Of a stretch of DNA of 53,922 nt, positions 1 to 7,907 are shown in pieces; positions within the stretch are counted from its first letter, which is position 1; every line of letters starts with the position of its first letter. Below the pieces are notes generated by a model, which ran no database searches, had not been told where the DNA came from, and was given only the letters and a program-made list of their open reading frames with translations. The stretch comes from Burkholderiaceae bacterium (GTDB lineage Bacteria > Pseudomonadota > Gammaproteobacteria > Burkholderiales > Burkholderiaceae_C). Made by a program: the position numbers and the translations under genes. The stretch is from contig SCRU01000058.1 of NCBI GenBank assembly GCA_004323695.1, positions 1 through 53,922 on the forward strand, written 5' to 3'.

Positions 1-285
1 CACACCGCCCTTGCCGGGGCCGCGCGAGACGTTGTGCTGGACCCGATAGCCTTCGAAGTGGGCCACGCTGCCATTGTCCAGGTGGATCGGCACGTCCACG
101 ATCAGGGCGCGCTTGGGGCGCTTGAGCGTTTCAACCCAGCGCGACAGGTTGCCCAGGTACGGTGTCACCCGATCCACCTGCTGCAGGTAAACCCCCCACG
201 GACCGAGGTTGTCGGCCTGAAGATAGGAGGGAAGGGGATGGGCTGCGGTCGCCGGCGGTGTCGGCGTGCTGGATGCCTTGGACAT
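1..285 (-). CDS. gdhA: Glu/Leu/Phe/Val dehydrogenase, N-terminal part (probably glutamate dehydrogenase), cut by window edge
   Basis: The first 95 residues of a glutamate dehydrogenase-type enzyme, which would interconvert glutamate and 2-oxoglutarate plus ammonia in the cytoplasm. The visible part carries the family's substrate-domain opening: [14 protein letters not shown], then [19 protein letters not shown], the glycine-rich stretch that precedes the catalytic lysine region. The start at 285 is supported by a good ribosome site (AGGAGT on the minus strand, 291-297). The catalytic lysines and the NAD(P) domain lie outside the window, so cofactor specificity cannot be judged. The N-terminal 20 residues are Pro/Ala/Thr rich and probably disordered. 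Confidence 0.9.
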   Translation of the reverse strand, partial: MSKASSTPTPPATAAHPLPSYLQADNLGPWGVYLQQVDRVTPYLGNLSRWVETLKRPKRALIVDVPIHLDNGSVAHFEGYRVQHNVSRGPGKGGV

Positions 286-692
286 GAAATAACTCCTGTG
301 GAACGATCAGGCCATCAAGCTTAAGAGCCTGCAGCCCAACTGTCCAAGGCATTGTGCAAACGACTTCATGCACGAATTGCATAAATAGGCGGGATTCTGT
401 CGAGCCCGAGAAATGTGAATAAAAACTGATGAAAGCCGTTACCCATTATGGATATATTGCTATCATTTAAATAGTATATGTGAAGTTCTGGGGTCGCTGA
501 AGCGGTTTTGCCAGCGACGTGCGGACTGCGCTTCAAGGTTCCACCGCCGTGGACGGGCATTGGTCCGGTCGAGTCGCCGGGCACCCGCGCGAGGGTCTTG
601 TGCTGTAATGATTCCGATGTCGGCACGACTCATGTGTTGAGATCCCGCAAAGACCCGCTCGGCGGGCCTTGCCGTTCCTGGAGGTTCTTTGC
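286..692. other. Divergent intergenic region between gdhA and egtB
   Basis: About 400 bases without a convincing gene. It contains an AT-rich patch at about 420-482, unlike the flanking DNA, which may carry the gdhA promoter and a degenerate copy of a dispersed GCTAT-type repeat. The right end holds the egtB leader with a hairpin at 647-672. Short open frames here lack ribosome sites and recognisable protein features. Confidence 0.6.
647..672 (+). promoter_or_regulatory. Hairpin in the egtB leader
   Basis: GCAA (647-650) pairs with TTGC (669-672) and CCCGC (654-658) pairs with GCGGG (662-666) around a TCG loop, giving a stem ending 7 bases before the egtB ribosome site. No U-tract follows, so it is not an ordinary terminator. 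A role in mRNA stability or translation is inference only. Confidence 0.35.
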
Positions 693-1961
693 ATGTTCCC
701 ATCCCCGTTGACTGCCGATCGGCGCATTCAGGTCAATGGTCCACGCGAGGTGCTGGCGCAGCGGTTTTCTGAAGTTCGCGCCCACACCCTGGCCCTGGCG
801 GCCCCTTTTTCGGCGGAAGACCAGTGCATCCAGTCCATGCCCGATACCAGTCCGATGAAGTGGCACCTGGCGCATGGCAGCTGGTTCTTCGAGGTCGTGG
901 TGCTGCGCGCGCACCTGCCCGGCTACCAGGCGTTCGACGAGCGTTTCTTTTACCTCTTCAATTCCTACTACGAGGCCCTCGGTCCGCGCCATCCCAGGCC
1001 CCTGCGCGGCTTGCTGACCCGGCCCACCCTGGCGCAGGTGCATGCCTATCGCGCGCATGTTGACGCCGCCGTGCAAAACCTGGTCGCGGCCTGTGACGAT
1101 AGCGCATGGCGGGAGGTCATGCCTTTGCTTACGCTGGGCCTGCACCATGAGCAGCAGCATCAGGAACTGATGCTGACCGACATATTGCATGCCCTCTCGT
1201 GCAATCCGCTGCTGCCGGCCGGCCGGCCTGCCTCGGGGTCGTCGCACCGCGCGGCACTGCGGGTGGCGCCCGCCAGCGTGCCGTTGCGCTGGCTCGCCGG
1301 GCCCGCCGGCACCGTCTTGGTCGGCCATGATGGCGATGGGTTCGCGTTCGACAACGAGACGCCGCGACACGAAGTCTTGCTGGCGCCTTACCGGATCGCG
1401 GACCGGCTGGTGAATTGCGCGGAGTACCTGCAATTCATCGAGGACGGAGGCTACCGCCGTCCCGAATTGTGGCTGTCGGACGGCTGGGCCGCAGTGCAGG
1501 CAAATGGCTGGGATCACCCGCCCTACTGGATTGCGCCGGACGACGACCGGGCGCCCGCGGGGCATTGGCAAGTGTTCGGGCTGCACGGCGTGCGTGCGCT
1601 CGATCCGCTGGCGCCGGTCAGCCAGGTCAGCTTCTATGAAGCCGCGGCCTACGCCGAGTGGGCGCAGGCGCGCCTGCCTACCGAGTTCGAATGGGAAGCG
1701 GCTTGCGCCGTGCCGGGCATCACCGAGATGACGGAACAGGTCTGGCAGTGGACCCGCTCGTCGTACGATCCGTACCCCGGGTTTCGCCCCTTTGGCGGCG
1801 CCGTTGGTGAATACAACGGCAAATTCATGGTGGGACAGCTGGTGCTGCGCGGGGGTAGCAGCGCGACCCCGGCGGGACACACGCGACCCAGCTATCGCAA
1901 CTTTTTCCCGCCCGGCGCGCGCTGGCAGTTCTCGGGCATTCGTCTGGCGAGGGACGCCTGA
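693..1961 (+). CDS. egtB: Ergothioneine biosynthesis protein EgtB (iron-dependent sulfoxide synthase)
   Basis: 422-residue non-haem iron enzyme that joins a thiol (cysteine or gamma-glutamylcysteine) to trimethylhistidine (hercynine) with O2. The N-terminal DinB-like domain carries the three-histidine iron site: H61 in WHLAHGSWFFE and the HHEQQHQE block at 151-158. The C-terminal half is a formylglycine-generating-enzyme-like fold with VWQWTRSSYDPYPGF and RGGSSATPAGHTRPSYRNFF. ATG at 693 is chosen because TGGAGG lies 8 bases upstream; a TTG at 669 has no such site. Its stop overlaps the egtD start (TGATG), indicating translational coupling. No egtA or egtC is nearby, so the enzyme may use cysteine directly, as several proteobacterial types do; that is inference. 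Confidence 0.95.
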   Translation: MFPSPLTADRRIQVNGPREVLAQRFSEVRAHTLALAAPFSAEDQCIQSMPDTSPMKWHLAHGSWFFEVVVLRAHLPGYQAFDERFFYLFNSYYEALGPRHPRPLRGLLTRPTLAQVHAYRAHVDAAVQNLVAACDDSAWREVMPLLTLGLHHEQQHQELMLTDILHALSCNPLLPAGRPASGSSHRAALRVAPASVPLRWLAGPAGTVLVGHDGDGFAFDNETPRHEVLLAPYRIADRLVNCAEYLQFIEDGGYRRPELWLSDGWAAVQANGWDHPPYWIAPDDDRAPAGHWQVFGLHGVRALDPLAPVSQVSFYEAAAYAEWAQARLPTEFEWEAACAVPGITEMTEQVWQWTRSSYDPYPGFRPFGGAVGEYNGKFMVGQLVLRGGSSATPAGHTRPSYRNFFPPGARWQFSGIRLARDA

Positions 1962-2950
1962 TGCCTGCCGGAACACTGGGCAAGCTACAGACGCCGCTGG
2001 CGGACGGCGAGACGCGGGGTGCGTCACTCTCTGGCTTCGACCGCGATTTCGTGGTGGCGCTCTCGGGCACGCCGCGAAGCATTTCCCCCAAGTATTTCTA
2101 CGATGCGCAGGGCTCCATCCTGTTCGATCGCATTTGTGAATTGCCGGAGTACTATCCGACGCGCGTTGAACTGGCGCTGCTGGCGACCCACGCGCGCGAG
2201 ATGGCGCGACACATGGGGCCGGGCGCCGAGATCGTCGAGTTCGGCGCAGGGTCTCTGCGCAAGGTGCGCTTGCTGCTGGGCGCCATGGAGCGTCCGGCGC
2301 GGTACCTGCCGATTGACATTTCGGGAGAGCACCTCGGCGCCGCGGCGCGGGCGCTGCGGCGCGATTACCCAAGCCTGCATGTGCAGCCGCTGGTGGCCGA
2401 CTACACTCGCCACCTGCTGCTGCCGGCACCGCGCGACGGGGCCGGGCAGCGCATTGGGTTCTTTCCGGGGTCCACCATTGGCAATTTCACGCCCGCCGAA
2501 GCGCTGCACTTCCTGCAGATGGCGGCGCAGGTGCTGCGCGGTGGTGCGCTATTGCTGGGTGCCGATCTGGTGAAGGATCCCGATGTGCTGCATGCCGCCT
2601 ACAACGATGCGCAGGGTGTGACGGCCGCCTTCAACCTCAACCTGCTGGCGCGCGCGAACCGCGAACTGGAGGGCAATTTCGATCTGACCCAGTTCGCGCA
2701 CAGCGCTTTTTACAACGCACCGCTGCAGCGCATCGAGATGCATCTGGTGAGCCGGCGCCGGCAGCGGGTGCGGGTGTGCGGGCAGGAATTCGAGTTCGCC
2801 GAAGGGGAAACGCTGCACACCGAAAACTCGTGTAAATTCACCATTGAGAGCCTGCAGACGCTGGCGCGGCAGGCCGGGTTTGCCATCGGCCCGGTCTGGA
2901 CCGACCCGCAAAAATACTTCAGCCTGCATTGGCTGAGCGCACCCACCTGA
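1961..2950 (+). CDS. egtD: L-histidine N-alpha-methyltransferase EgtD
   Basis: 329-residue SAM-dependent enzyme that trimethylates histidine to hercynine, the substrate of EgtB. The SAM-binding loop reads EFGAGSLRKVRLLL and the family signature FFPGSTIGNFTP, with the substrate-contacting Asn, is present. The N-terminal PKYFYDAQGSILFDRICELPEYYPTR is typical of EgtD. The start overlaps the egtB stop by one base. The C-terminal EFEFAEGETLHTENSCKFT-type stretch supports a full-length enzyme of normal size. Together with egtB this makes a minimal two-gene ergothioneine pathway; the C-S lyase step (EgtE) is not encoded nearby. Confidence 0.95.
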   Translation: MPAGTLGKLQTPLADGETRGASLSGFDRDFVVALSGTPRSISPKYFYDAQGSILFDRICELPEYYPTRVELALLATHAREMARHMGPGAEIVEFGAGSLRKVRLLLGAMERPARYLPIDISGEHLGAAARALRRDYPSLHVQPLVADYTRHLLLPAPRDGAGQRIGFFPGSTIGNFTPAEALHFLQMAAQVLRGGALLLGADLVKDPDVLHAAYNDAQGVTAAFNLNLLARANRELEGNFDLTQFAHSAFYNAPLQRIEMHLVSRRRQRVRVCGQEFEFAEGETLHTENSCKFTIESLQTLARQAGFAIGPVWTDPQKYFSLHWLSAPT

Positions 2951-2961
2951 AAGGAATTCCG

Positions 2962-3243
2962 ATGCAAGCTACCTGGAACGGCGCCGTGATAGCGCAGAGC
3001 GACGACACGGTCGTGGTGGAAGGCAACCACTATTTTCCGGCGGACTCGCTGAATCGCGACTACGTGACCTTCAGCAACCACAAGACAACCTGCCCCTGGA
3101 AGGGCCAGGCAAGCTACTACTCGCTCATGGTCAATGGGGAACTCAACTCCGACGCCGCCTGGTACTATGCCGACCCCAAGCCCGAGGCCGAGATGGTGCG
3201 CGGCCGCGTGGCCTTCTGGAAAGGTGTCAAGGTCAGCGCCTGA
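2962..3243 (+). CDS. DUF427 domain protein
   Basis: 93-residue single-domain protein of the DUF427 family, recognised by the core VEGNHYFP, TTCPWKGQASYY and AAWYYADPKPEA. Family function is not established. The ATG at 2962 lies 11 bases after the egtD stop with AAGGAA upstream, so it is the third gene of the egt operon. It has no signal peptide and is probably cytoplasmic. The conserved Cys in TCPWKG and the aromatic residues around it suggest a small-molecule or redox role, but this is speculation. Its position makes a link to ergothioneine worth testing. Confidence 0.85.
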   Translation: MQATWNGAVIAQSDDTVVVEGNHYFPADSLNRDYVTFSNHKTTCPWKGQASYYSLMVNGELNSDAAWYYADPKPEAEMVRGRVAFWKGVKVSA

Positions 3244-3268
3244 GGCGCACCGCAGGCCCATCGATTCC

Positions 3269-4042
3269 ATGTCCACCGCTACGCTGCCGCCGTTGTTTTC
3301 ATCGGTCGGCGAACTGGTTTCCAACCTGCGCCAGCAAGGCTATGCCGTGCTCAGTCCCGCTGGGGTTCGCCAACTCACCGGATGCAGTGAATCCTCTCTC
3401 GGTGCCCTGAGTGCGAGCTGGGAGAATCTGCGCCCGGACACCTATCTGAAGGACGGTGGCCACTATCGGCGCCGTCGCCACTCCTGCTTTGTCGTGGCGG
3501 GCGAGCATGTGACCCAGGTGCCGCATCGCGCGCACTGGCAGCCGCTGGCGTACAACGCACTGCATGGCGGCATGCGGCGCTGGTTCGACCCGGTGGAGCC
3601 CCAGGTGGTCGCGCAGGCATCCTGGGGGCAATTGTTGCGCGCATTGACCCAGGTGTTCGCGCATCTGGGACCGACCCCGGCAGACGGGGTGCCGGCTGGC
3701 GAGCCCCCCTGGTATCTGGAGGCGCACCAATTTCGCATCGACACCACCGATGGCATTGGCCGGCCCACACCCGAAGGGGCGCACCGCGACGGGGTTGACT
3801 TTGTCGCGGTGTTTCTGGTGAGCCGCGCCGGTATCAAGGGAGGCGAGACGCGGGTGTTCGAGGCGGCCGGGCCGCACGGCCAGCGCTTCACGCTGACCGA
3901 GCCGTGGTCCTTGCTGCTGCTCGATGACGCGCGCGTGATTCATGAGTCAACGCCGATTCAGCCATTGACCCCCGGGCAGGGACACCGGGACACGCTGGTT
4001 CTGACCTGGCGATCCGGGGGATTCCTCGGCGACGGCGTATAA
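3269..4042 (+). CDS. 2-oxoglutarate/Fe(II)-dependent dioxygenase family protein
   Basis: 257-residue protein resembling the 2OG-Fe oxygenase family that includes bacterial free-amino-acid hydroxylases such as isoleucine dioxygenase. The iron facial triad is visible: H172 and D174 in GAHRDGVDF and H225 in VIHESTP, with R240 in GHRDTLVLTW as the likely 2-oxoglutarate anchor. The start at 3269 lies 25 bases after the DUF427 stop in the same direction, so it probably belongs to the egt operon. The substrate cannot be read from sequence; given the neighbours, histidine, hercynine or ergothioneine derivatives are reasonable guesses. Confidence 0.8.
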   Translation: MSTATLPPLFSSVGELVSNLRQQGYAVLSPAGVRQLTGCSESSLGALSASWENLRPDTYLKDGGHYRRRRHSCFVVAGEHVTQVPHRAHWQPLAYNALHGGMRRWFDPVEPQVVAQASWGQLLRALTQVFAHLGPTPADGVPAGEPPWYLEAHQFRIDTTDGIGRPTPEGAHRDGVDFVAVFLVSRAGIKGGETRVFEAAGPHGQRFTLTEPWSLLLLDDARVIHESTPIQPLTPGQGHRDTLVLTWRSGGFLGDGV

Positions 4043-4110
4043 ATTGATCCGCAGCAGCGGGCTGCTGATGCCACAATGGCAAGTCCGTTGCGACACAAGG
4101 AGTTCATGAC

Positions 4111-4548
4111 ATGTTCAAACACATTCTGGTTCCAGTGGATGGCTCCCCCACTTCCGATCTGGCGATCGACAAGGCGGTCGCCATGGCCAAGGCGTTTGGC
4201 AGCGTGGTGACGGTCATCTGCGTGATCGACCCCTACCCGTTCACGAGTGTCGGGACCGACTACGTCTACGGAGAGACACAGTACCTGTCCGCCGCCACGG
4301 CCGAGGCCAACGAAGCGATCAAGGGCGCCAGGGAGACTTTCGAGGCCGCGGGCATCACCGTGAAGGCCCAAGTGGTCGAGGGGCATGCGGTGTACAAGGG
4401 CATCCTGACAACGGCGGAATCCGTGGGCGCGGACCTCATCGTGATTGGCTCGCATGGCCGGCGCGGCATTGAAAAGTGGGTGCTCGGCAGTGTCGCGCAG
4501 CGGATCCTGTCGCACGCGCATGTGCCGGTGCTCGTGGTGCGCCGCTGA
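4111..4548 (+). CDS. Universal stress protein, UspA family
   Basis: 145-residue single-domain UspA protein. The N-terminal FKHILVPVDGSPTSDLAIDKA and the C-terminal nucleotide-binding motif GSHGRRGIEKWVLGSVAQRIL (G-2x-G-9x-GS pattern) mark it as the ATP-binding class, with the final strand HVPVLVVRR. A strong ribosome site AAGGAGT precedes the ATG. It follows the dioxygenase gene by 68 bases and may be read through from the egt operon or have its own promoter. A general stress role would fit next to an antioxidant pathway, but that is association only. Confidence 0.93.
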   Translation: MFKHILVPVDGSPTSDLAIDKAVAMAKAFGSVVTVICVIDPYPFTSVGTDYVYGETQYLSAATAEANEAIKGARETFEAAGITVKAQVVEGHAVYKGILTTAESVGADLIVIGSHGRRGIEKWVLGSVAQRILSHAHVPVLVVRR

Positions 4549-4563
4549 ACCGGTGCCAGTTAA

Positions 4564-4577
4564 ACCCCCGAGGGGGT
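4564..4577. terminator. GC-rich hairpin between convergent genes
   Basis: ACCCC-CGAG-GGGGT lies between the convergent universal stress gene and the SDR gene. The stem is perfect but short and no T-run follows on either strand, so intrinsic termination is uncertain. Confidence 0.35.
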
Positions 4578-4601
4578 CTTGGAGCGGCCCGGCGTAAAAA
4601 A

Positions 4602-5357
4602 TCAGTCGCGCACGTCGGCCACCGGATTCGCACCGAATTGCGGACGGTCAAGGTAGCTGAGCACGCGTGCAGCGGCGTCGGCCGGCGTCGACAATTGGCC
4701 GCTCTGTTTCAATCTGGTGAAATTGCCCTGGTCGGGAAACGCGGCGGCGTCGGCGCCACGCAATTGAACCTGCATGTCGGTATCGATCACGCCGGGCGCC
4801 AGCGAGCACACGGCGGCACCGTTGGGTTTGAGCGCTTCGTCCAGTGCCAGGCAGCGCGTGAAGTGATCCATCCCCGCCTTGGCGGCGCAATAAGCCGCCT
4901 GGGACGCCATCGCCCGGCGCCCCATGCCGGACGAAATATTCAGCACCCTGCGGGCGGCGGTCCAGTGTTGCGTGGTATGCAGGAAAGCTGCGGTGAGCTG
5001 CATGGGCGCTTCCAGGCCAACGCGCAGGGCGTTCGCCAGATCGGCAGGCTCCGCTTCGCTCAACGGACCGATACGTGAGATCACGCCGGCGTTGTTGATC
5101 AACGTGGCGCTGTCGAAGGCGCTTGCGTCCTGTTGGCCGAGCCACTGCGCCAGCCGCTCGCTGGCCTGTTCGCCGAACGCCAGGTCTTGCGACCATTGAA
5201 GCAGGGTGGCGCCGGCGGCCCTGGTTTCGCGCGCCAGCATTTCGCTGGTGCTGCGGGAAATGCACAACACGGTGTGGCCCGGCGCGAGCAGTTGCCTTGC
5301 AATGGCCAGGCCCATGCCGCGCGAAGCCCCGGTAATGACGTACAGGTGTTGGTTCAT
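4602..5357 (-). CDS. Short-chain dehydrogenase/reductase
   Basis: 251-residue classical SDR. The NAD(P)-binding motif TGASRGMGLAIA is near the N-terminus, NNAG in the middle, and the catalytic S (ISSGMG) and YxxxK (AAYCAAKAG) follow, so the enzyme should be active. The overall pattern resembles the benzil/sepiapterin reductase-like subgroup, for which NADPH is usual, but the substrate is unknown. The ATG at 5357 opens the Rossmann strand LYVITGASRG directly and is preferred over earlier in-frame starts, which would add an implausible Arg/Pro-rich extension. The RluA-type gene ends 16 bases upstream, so the two may be co-transcribed. Confidence 0.88.
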   Translation of the reverse strand: MNQHLYVITGASRGMGLAIARQLLAPGHTVLCISRSTSEMLARETRAAGATLLQWSQDLAFGEQASERLAQWLGQQDASAFDSATLINNAGVISRIGPLSEAEPADLANALRVGLEAPMQLTAAFLHTTQHWTAARRVLNISSGMGRRAMASQAAYCAAKAGMDHFTRCLALDEALKPNGAAVCSLAPGVIDTDMQVQLRGADAAAFPDQGNFTRLKQSGQLSTPADAAARVLSYLDRPQFGANPVADVRD

Positions 5358-5373
5358 GCCCCGCACTTTAGCG

Positions 5374-6015
5374 CTAGAACGGCACCGGGCTTTCGAATGC
5401 GACCTGCGCACCCGTGACGGGGTGGGCGAATTGCAGCGCGCAGGCGTGCAGTAGCAACCGGCTGGACTGGCATCGCGCCGCAGCTCCCGCGTAGAGCGTA
5501 TCGCCGAGGATGGGATGCCCGATCGCCTGCAAATGGACCCGAAGCTGGTGCGAGCGGCCCGTAACGGGCGCCAGCAGCACGCGAGTGGCACGACGGACGG
5601 GGTCGTACGACAGCACCCGCCAGTGCGTAACGCTGGGCTGGCCGCGCGCGGCGTCAATGATGCGCAGCGGTCGCTTCGGCCAGTCCACGCTGATCGGCAG
5701 ATCGATCACGCTCCAGCCGTCGCAGGCATCGGCTGGCGGTGCCAGCCGCCCACTCACCACGGCCTCGTAGCGCTTGCTGACTTTCCGATCGGCAAAGCAC
5801 TGGTTCAACGCGCGCTGCACATGAGGTCCGCGCGCCATCAGCATGAGGCCGGACGTTGCCATGTCCAGCCGATGCACGATCAGCGCGTCCGGATACCGGT
5901 GCCGCACGCGGGTACTCAGCGCATCCTGCTTCTCGGCACCGCGTCCTGGCACCGCGAGCAGGCCGCTGGGCTTGTCCAGCACCAGCAGGGCATCGTCCGC
6001 GAACAGGGGCGCCAT
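5374..6015 (-). CDS. RluA-family pseudouridine synthase
   Basis: 213-residue RNA pseudouridine synthase without an S4 domain. The catalytic block HRLDMATSGLML holds the nucleophilic aspartate D51, followed by KRYEAVVSG and the C-terminal GRSHQLRVHLQAIGHPILGD, both diagnostic for the RluA family. The ATG at 6015 gives a start right before ADDALLVLDKPSGLLAVPG, the usual family opening; an upstream start is possible. Short RluA-type enzymes act on tRNA position 32 and/or 23S rRNA position 746 (RluA itself), but specificity cannot be assigned here. Confidence 0.92.
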   Translation of the reverse strand: MAPLFADDALLVLDKPSGLLAVPGRGAEKQDALSTRVRHRYPDALIVHRLDMATSGLMLMARGPHVQRALNQCFADRKVSKRYEAVVSGRLAPPADACDGWSVIDLPISVDWPKRPLRIIDAARGQPSVTHWRVLSYDPVRRATRVLLAPVTGRSHQLRVHLQAIGHPILGDTLYAGAAARCQSSRLLLHACALQFAHPVTGAQVAFESPVPF

Positions 6016-6103
6016 CCGGTTTGATCGATGGGTGAGATGGTGAAACAAATGCCCCGCTCGCACCACGCGGCGAATGGGGCGGCTCACTGGCCACCGCCGC
6101 TGA

Positions 6104-6244
6104 TTATTTTTTCGGCTTGCCGCGCACCGGCACCACGGTCGTGATGGTGGGCCGCACCGCGTCGGGCGAGACGGGTTTGGGGGGTGACAGGTCCTTCTTG
6201 GGTTTCTTGACCATCTTGTTGCTTTTTTGTTCGCCTTTGGGCAT
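6104..6244 (-). CDS. Small Lys/Pro-rich basic protein, 46 aa
   Basis: A 46-residue frame with an ATG and a good ribosome site (GGAGA, 7-8 bases upstream on the minus strand). It starts MPKGEQKSNKMVKKPKKD, then has a Ser/Pro stretch and ends VVPVRGKPKK. It is highly basic and probably disordered, suggesting nucleic-acid or ribosome contact, though no function is known to me. Similar tiny KKPKK proteins occur in Burkholderiales, as I recall. It sits between ndh and the pseudouridine synthase on the same strand. Codon use and the ribosome site argue that it is real. Confidence 0.6.
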   Translation of the reverse strand: MPKGEQKSNKMVKKPKKDLSPPKPVSPDAVRPTITTVVPVRGKPKK

Positions 6245-6296
6245 GGTGCTTCTCCGGTAGTGAGGCGGCTATTGTGCCGCCGATCCGCGGTATTTT

Positions 6297-7616
6297 TCAG
6301 TGCAGCTTGATGCGCGGCCGGTGTGCGTGGTCGATCAGCTCGGACAGGGTAATCAGCAGGGTCTTTCGCAAACCGCCGAGCGCAAACTGATGCTGCTTGT
6401 GCAGGCCCCAGTACATGAGTTTGGCCAGGCGGCCTTCGATGAAGAAGCTGCCCCTGGTCAGGCGCCCCATGAGGCTGCCCACCGACGAATACTCCGCCAG
6501 CGACACCAGCGAACCCTGATCTGTGTACACGAAGGCGGGGACTGGCTCGCCATTCATCAACTGGGGCAATCGGCGCGCCAGGTACATGGCCTGCTGATAG
6601 GCGGCTTGCGCGCGGGGCGGCACCCAGGTGCCATCGGGCTGCTGGCAGGCCGCGCAATCACCGAACGCGTAGATGTCGGGGTCGAGGGTGCTTTGCAGGT
6701 TCTGCCGCACCATCAGTTGGTTGAGCCGGTTGGTTTGAAGCGGTCGCTCGCCGCCGAGGGTCTTCAGGAAATCCGCAGCCTTGACGCCGGCGGCCCACAC
6801 CGTGATGTCCGACGCAATCGCCTTGCCGCTGGCCATTCGCAGGCCATCCGCCATCACCTCCACGACTTTCTCGTCGGTGTGGACCTCCACCGACAATTTG
6901 CGCAGCTCGCGCTGCGCCGCTTCGCCCAGCCGGGGCGGCAATTGAGATAACAGGCGCGGCGCGGCCTCCACCAGCACCAGCCGCAAGTCCTTTTCGGGAT
7001 GGATATTGTCGAAGCCGTAACTGGCCAGCATGCGCGCCGAGGCGTGCAGTTCCGCCGCCAGCTCGACGCCGGTCGCGCCGCCACCCACGATGGCGACGGT
7101 CAGGCCGCTGCGGTCCGCGTCGGGAGCAACGGTCTGGGCGCGGATGCAGGCGTTGATGAGCCGGTCGTTGAAGCGCCTGGCCGCCTGTGGCGTGTCGAGC
7201 TTGATGGTGTGCCGGGCGGCGCCGGGGGTGCCGAAGTCGTTCGTCTGGCTTCCGACCGCAATCACCAGCGTGTCGTACGGCAGTTGCTGCGCGGGCGTGA
7301 CCTCGGCGCCGGTCTCGTCATGGCTGGCGCCCAGCTGCACGGTCTTGCTGGCGCGGTCCAGCCCGTCCAGCGTGCCGAGCCGGAATTTGAAGTGGTTCCA
7401 GCTCGCCTGCGCCAGGTATTCGATTTCTTCCGCGTGCGCGTCGTAACTGCCGGCTGCCAGCTGATGCAGCAGCGGCTTCCAGACGTGCGTGCGCGCGGCA
7501 TCCACCAGGGTGATCTCCGCCAGGCCCTTGCGCCCCAGACGCTGGCCCAGTTGGGTCGCGAGCGCCAACCCGCCAGCGCCTCCACCCACGATCACGATGC
7601 GTTGCACGGTCGGCAT
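6297..7616 (-). CDS. ndh: Type II NADH:quinone oxidoreductase (NDH-2)
   Basis: 439-residue flavoprotein that passes electrons from NADH to quinone without pumping protons. The FAD motif IVIVGGGAGGLALA opens the protein, the NADH motif VAIVGGGATGVELAAEL lies in the middle, and the C-terminal FAD site reads YAFGDCAACQ. The end (FFIEGRLAKLMYWGLHKQHQFALGG) contains the amphipathic membrane-anchoring segment typical of NDH-2. Length matches the family. It would feed the quinol oxidase encoded at 18712-22795. Confidence 0.93.
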   Translation of the reverse strand: MPTVQRIVIVGGGAGGLALATQLGQRLGRKGLAEITLVDAARTHVWKPLLHQLAAGSYDAHAEEIEYLAQASWNHFKFRLGTLDGLDRASKTVQLGASHDETGAEVTPAQQLPYDTLVIAVGSQTNDFGTPGAARHTIKLDTPQAARRFNDRLINACIRAQTVAPDADRSGLTVAIVGGGATGVELAAELHASARMLASYGFDNIHPEKDLRLVLVEAAPRLLSQLPPRLGEAAQRELRKLSVEVHTDEKVVEVMADGLRMASGKAIASDITVWAAGVKAADFLKTLGGERPLQTNRLNQLMVRQNLQSTLDPDIYAFGDCAACQQPDGTWVPPRAQAAYQQAMYLARRLPQLMNGEPVPAFVYTDQGSLVSLAEYSSVGSLMGRLTRGSFFIEGRLAKLMYWGLHKQHQFALGGLRKTLLITLSELIDHAHRPRIKLH

Positions 7617-7640
7617 GGGATTGACATCGCAGGCGGTGCG

Positions 7641-7778
7641 CTATCGCGTCGCCGGCTCTGGCCGCATCAGCGTAATCGCGGCGCCGAATCGATCCACCGG
7701 CACGCGCAAGCGCGCGGTGGCGGGAATGCCGCGCGACAGGTGCTCAAACCAGACGAAGTCGCCGCGATGGTAGTCCAT
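7641..7778 (-). CDS. Hypothetical small protein, 45 aa
   Basis: A 45-residue frame opening MDYHRGDFVWFEHL and ending TLMRPEPATR. The ribosome site is weak (GGAAAC). It lies 24 bases upstream of ndh on the same strand, so it could be the leader cistron of an ndh transcript. The aromatic/acidic N-terminus does not look like random antisense translation, but I do not recognise a family. A longer in-frame start at 7865 would add a Cys/Gly-rich extension that looks non-coding. Confidence 0.4.
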   Translation of the reverse strand: MDYHRGDFVWFEHLSRGIPATARLRVPVDRFGAAITLMRPEPATR

Positions 7779-7907
7779 GGTGTTTCCGGGTGGGGTGGGC
7801 CTGAACCGTCGGTCTATCTGACAACATGCGCCCCCAAATGTCAAACCGCCCATGAGGCACGCCATACCGGCAATCGTCCAGGTTGCGTTCTGACGCCCTG
7901 GCGGGGT

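Noticed and set aside
630-2429. 599-codon open frame antisense to egtB and egtD
   Set aside because: Arg/Pro/Ala-rich composition and no domain; it mirrors the GC codon pattern of the true genes on the other strand.
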